From: Selaginella moellendorffii
Taxonomy: Eukaryota > Streptophyta > Lycopodiopsida > Selaginellales > Selaginellaceae
DNA length: 45,201 nt
Assembly: GCF_000143415.4 (NCBI RefSeq)
Contig: NW_003314261.1
Location: 4,924,360-4,969,560 of the forward strand
Direction of reading: 5' to 3'
Below, piece by piece: positions 42,250 through 45,201 of this stretch (within the stretch, counting starts at the first letter, position 1; each line of letters opens with the position of its first letter). A model generated the notes under the pieces. It did not search any database. It was not told the DNA's origin and worked only from the letters and a program-made list of their open reading frames with translations. A program made the translations under genes and the position numbers.

Positions 42250-44450
42250 AAGAATTCCATGAAAAGGATTATTTTTGTGCAGATGATTTAGATTGGAATT
42301 TGTCTAAATCAAATGAAACTATAGCTCCTATTGTGTATATATTCTAGAAGGATGTGAATAAGTTTCTAAATGGTGAGAGGAGAAGGGGTGATGGAGTGGA
42401 TTTTTGGCGATTTTCTAACAAAAATCGTAATCTTGAAGATTTGAAACAACCCAAAAACACAAGCTTTTTATCATTAATCAGGTATATCTTTTTAACAAAA
42501 TATAATTACTAACTTCATGCTACAGGTATTGGTGTGAATATGGAAAACAAGATGCTCGTGAAACATCCTCTATTATGGTTGCTGAATCTACACCAAAGTT
42601 AGGATTTGGAAGTAGACCAGGTCGAAGTTCTAATAAGCGGGGCTGCCTTTGCAATTTTTTGGTCAAACAGTTTTACAAATGGCCTGATTATGTGCAGATT
42701 ACATATTATCATAGAGAACATTGTGATAAGAATGGGATTCCTTGTTATGGTCAACTTGATCTGACTGGAGGAAAGTCATTATTTCCTCAGAAGCTTTCAG
42801 CAGATATTCGATATTGGGTGATTCATATGATTTAGCAGGATTTCACATCAAATCAGATTTATAATGAGCATATACAGATTGTGGAAAGGAACAAGTCAGC
42901 TGGTGAACCTCCTCATCGAGATGATTTTCTAACTATGCAGAATATCTACAATTTGCATAGGAAGTATTTGCTTTCAACTTATCGATTACATGAGAATGAC
43001 GCACAGAGTGTACGTATTTGGAAGAACACAAATCCCGAGAAAGTATTTTTCTATCAGGAAGGTGATCGAGGTAAAGATTGTTTTACTATTGGGATCCAGA
43101 CAACTTGGCAACTACAAAAGATGGTGGACTTTTCAAATAATAATTTATTGAGTCTTGATGCAACTTTTGGAACTAATCGCTATAAGGTAATATTTTCATT
43201 CAGTTTTAAGTGATTAATACTTAATAATTTACAGTTCCCATTATACACCATGCTTGCTTTTGATTATCATGGAAATGGTATTCCAATTACATGGGTTTTA
43301 ACTTCTAGTGAGAAAGGAGAACATATGAAGAATTGGATGATAGCTCTTAAAAAATGAGTTTTAGAACACATGCCAAATTGGAAACCACGGGCGGTACTGA
43401 TTGATGATGCTGAAGCAGAGATTAATGCTATAAGGTAATTAATTTGATATGAAATAATTTAATTGTTTTCTTCTATATAGAGCTACATTTGATTGTCAAA
43501 TTCTATTATGTATTTGGCATGTAAGGAGGAATTGGCTCAAACATATTATTCGTAAGGTGAAATCTTGGGATATTAGGATGGAAATATGGAAACGTCTCGG
43601 AGATATTATGTATCATTCAATTCATGCAACTTTTCATGATGATAATATTATGCGAGCTGAGATTAAACAACTTATTGAACATTTTGAGGGGGATTTTCAA
43701 AATGAAGTAGCCTTTATCAAGTATTTTCAAGACGAATGGAAGGACAAAGTTGGTAAGTGAATCAATAATTTAATTTTTATAATTTATTTTAATTTATATT
43801 TGATAGATATGTGGGTTGTTGCTGCTCGAAATTTCCCTCATGCTAACAAGGAAACAAATAGTTCGATTGAGGCATTCCATGCAAATATGAAAGCTATACT
43901 CTCATCCGATAAAAAACATGCTCGCAATCGAAGGATGGATTGGGCAATTCATCAACTTACTACTAAGGTTCATGCGAGATACTAGTTTACTACTTATTGC
44001 AAAAATCATGGTTTTATCCGAAACTATGCATATGAAAAGCTAATCGATGGTGCGATTGTTAAAGCAAGAAATATTAACGACTCTTAAGTAAAATTCGATA
44101 AGGACAATACTCATAAATCTTATGTATAATCCTCTTCAGATATAACTATATAGTATCTTGTTGTTGGAGGTGAAGGACACAGTGATTGGGCTTTTTCGAC
44201 TTGGTGTAATTGTCCATGGGCAATTAAAGGAAACTTTTGCAAGCATCAAGCAAAAGTTATTATGTTAAAACAAGGAGAAAAAACCGATTGGACTACAACT
44301 AGTTATAAAGTTCAACCATCACAATCGCATGCAATCTTAGAACCTGGGCTAGATGATTTATCTTATCGTCATCAAGATTTTGAAGCACTTGACTTGGAAG
44401 CTATGACAAAGGTAATTCACTTATTAATTAAAATTTTGAAATACTTATAA
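42250..44450 (+). pseudogene. MULE transposase (FAR1/SWIM type), decayed
   Basis: Exons are separated by short AT-rich introns (for example 42481-42525, 43187-43232, 43435-43481). N-terminal zinc-type part: CLCNFLVKQFYKWPDY with HREHCDKNG. Catalytic region: LSLDATFGTNRYK (first Asp), then LAFDYHGNGIPITWVLTS, VLIDDAEAEINAI (second Asp, near 43400) and SSIEAFHANMK (Glu, near 43870). SWIM zinc finger CNCPWAIKGNFCKH at about 44205-44250. In-frame stops at about 42834, 43355, 43984 and 44085 break it. The protein would cut and paste elements sharing its terminal repeats; FAR1/FHY3 plant regulators derive from such enzymes. Confidence 0.9.
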
Positions 44451-45036
44451 AAATTTGAGCAAGAAAACATCCATCAAGATGTTTATCATGAGCAAGAAAT
44501 TCAGTTGGAGACTACATTAGAAGTAAAATAACATATTTTATATACTAATATATATGAATATTGAGCAGGAAGATATCCATCAAAATATACAGCATCAACA
44601 AGAAATTCAGCTAAGGACTACTATAGAAGTAATTTACACTAAGTAAATTTTAAATATTGACATGAACTTTAAGCAGGAAGATATCACTCCATCAAAAGTT
44701 ACAAAAACGACATTACAACAAAAGATGATGGATATCTTACAAGATCTTCCTGATGAAGAAGCTTTTTTATCTATGGTTGACAACGATTTAGAAATGATAC
44801 AGTAGAAGGTTGCAACTTTTAAAGCCAAGCCAGATGATTTTATTCATTCTGCAGTAGAATTTCAACAGCGTGTTGATAGTTATGGTACATCCTTGAAGCG
44901 AGCAAAACCTTTAGTGGAAAGAATTACAGGTAAAAGAAAAGCTTCTAGTAGTCTAGAAGCAACTCCTTTTACTAGGTAGAGGAAGACAAGAAAGAAAAGC
45001 TCTTTAAATGAAAAACTCAATCTTAGCAAAGAATAA
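44451..45036 (+). pseudogene. MULE transposase C-terminal repeats and basic tail
   Basis: Three related short exon-like units follow the SWIM finger: EQENIHQDVYHEQEIQLETT (about 44455-44530), QEDIHQNIQHQQEIQLRTTI (44567-44630) and EDITPSKV (44679 on), each preceded by an AG. The last continues as DILQDLPDEEAFLSMVDNDL and a Lys/Arg-rich end (KRKASSS, RKTRKKSS) that may be a nuclear signal. Two stops break it. Confidence 0.65.
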
Positions 45037-45201
45037 ATAAAAAAACAAACTCTTTATATACTTACATTGCATATATTTAAATTAGTGAGAAGATTTCATA
45101 AATTTACCACTCCTAATGGTCATCCATGACACTCATTGGCCACAAGCACGTCCACGCGCGCGCTGATTGAAAGTGTTGGGGCGGGAGCCGTGAGGGCGGG
45201 C

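Larger units (their letters stand above)
42104..45201 (+). mobile_element. Mutator-like element (MULE), runs past window end
   Basis: GCCCTCACGGCTCCCGCCC at 42104-42122 is the exact reverse complement of 45179-45197. The repeat lies in GC-rich ends outside an AT-rich interior encoding a MULE transposase. The true outer ends are not fixed: the left repeat may begin earlier in the GC-rich stretch from about 42050, and the right end is cut by the window, so no 9-bp target duplication can be checked. Confidence 0.8.

Overview
The window looks like a nuclear segment of a land-plant genome, most likely the lycophyte Selaginella (inferred, no search run). Evidence: a full plant ABCB transporter, a SABATH methyltransferase, an agenet-domain gene, a plant GH1 beta-glucosidase remnant and an EG16-like GH16 gene. 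Introns are very short (mostly 47-68 nt) with GT-AG ends, and repeats of several classes are densely nested. No bacterial operons, CRISPR arrays, rRNA or convincing tRNA genes are seen.

Layout. 1-8.8 kb: a degenerate LINE on the + strand, split inside its endonuclease domain by a Ty1/copia element (1717-6404, coding on the - strand, 162-bp LTRs, 5-bp target duplication GAAAC). 9.0-9.84 kb: a collapsed RPA1 (replication protein A large subunit) pseudogene on the - strand. 10.8-12.7 kb: a multi-exon beta-glucosidase remnant on the - strand, with frameshifts and an assembly gap. 14.16-14.87 kb: an EG16-like endoglucanase with a Lys/Glu/Gly-rich insertion. 15.06-16.0 kb: a five-exon agenet gene. 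16.0-20.4 kb: a tandem duplication of [agenet 3' end + ABCB promoter/5' exon] brackets a gene of unknown family (16540-17439), scrambled pieces of a second copy, and weak spliced ORFs. 20.2-24.9 kb: an 11-exon, 1374-residue ABCB transporter, the best gene here.

24.9-40.3 kb is mostly repeat: a degenerate copia fragment joined to a third copy of the unknown gene family (27.4-28.5 kb), AT-rich DNA, a 761-bp tandem LTR-like repeat with an inverted third copy, a nearly intact hAT transposon (32861-35780; perfect 16-bp TIRs, 8-bp target duplication, one in-frame stop), a LINE tail carrying an antisense CDPK EF-hand exon, and a decayed Ty3/gypsy pol. 40.7-41.9 kb: a three-exon SABATH methyltransferase. 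42.1-45.2 kb: a decayed MULE with an inverted terminal repeat and a 35-bp copy of the neighbouring SABATH gene; it runs off the window.

The host genes do not form a pathway. The ABCB pump (plasma-membrane ATP-driven export), the SABATH enzyme (small-acid methyl esters) and the glucanases act independently. What unifies the window is rearrangement: nested insertion, gene-fragment capture and tandem duplication. Exon limits were derived by hand from splice signals and reading phase.
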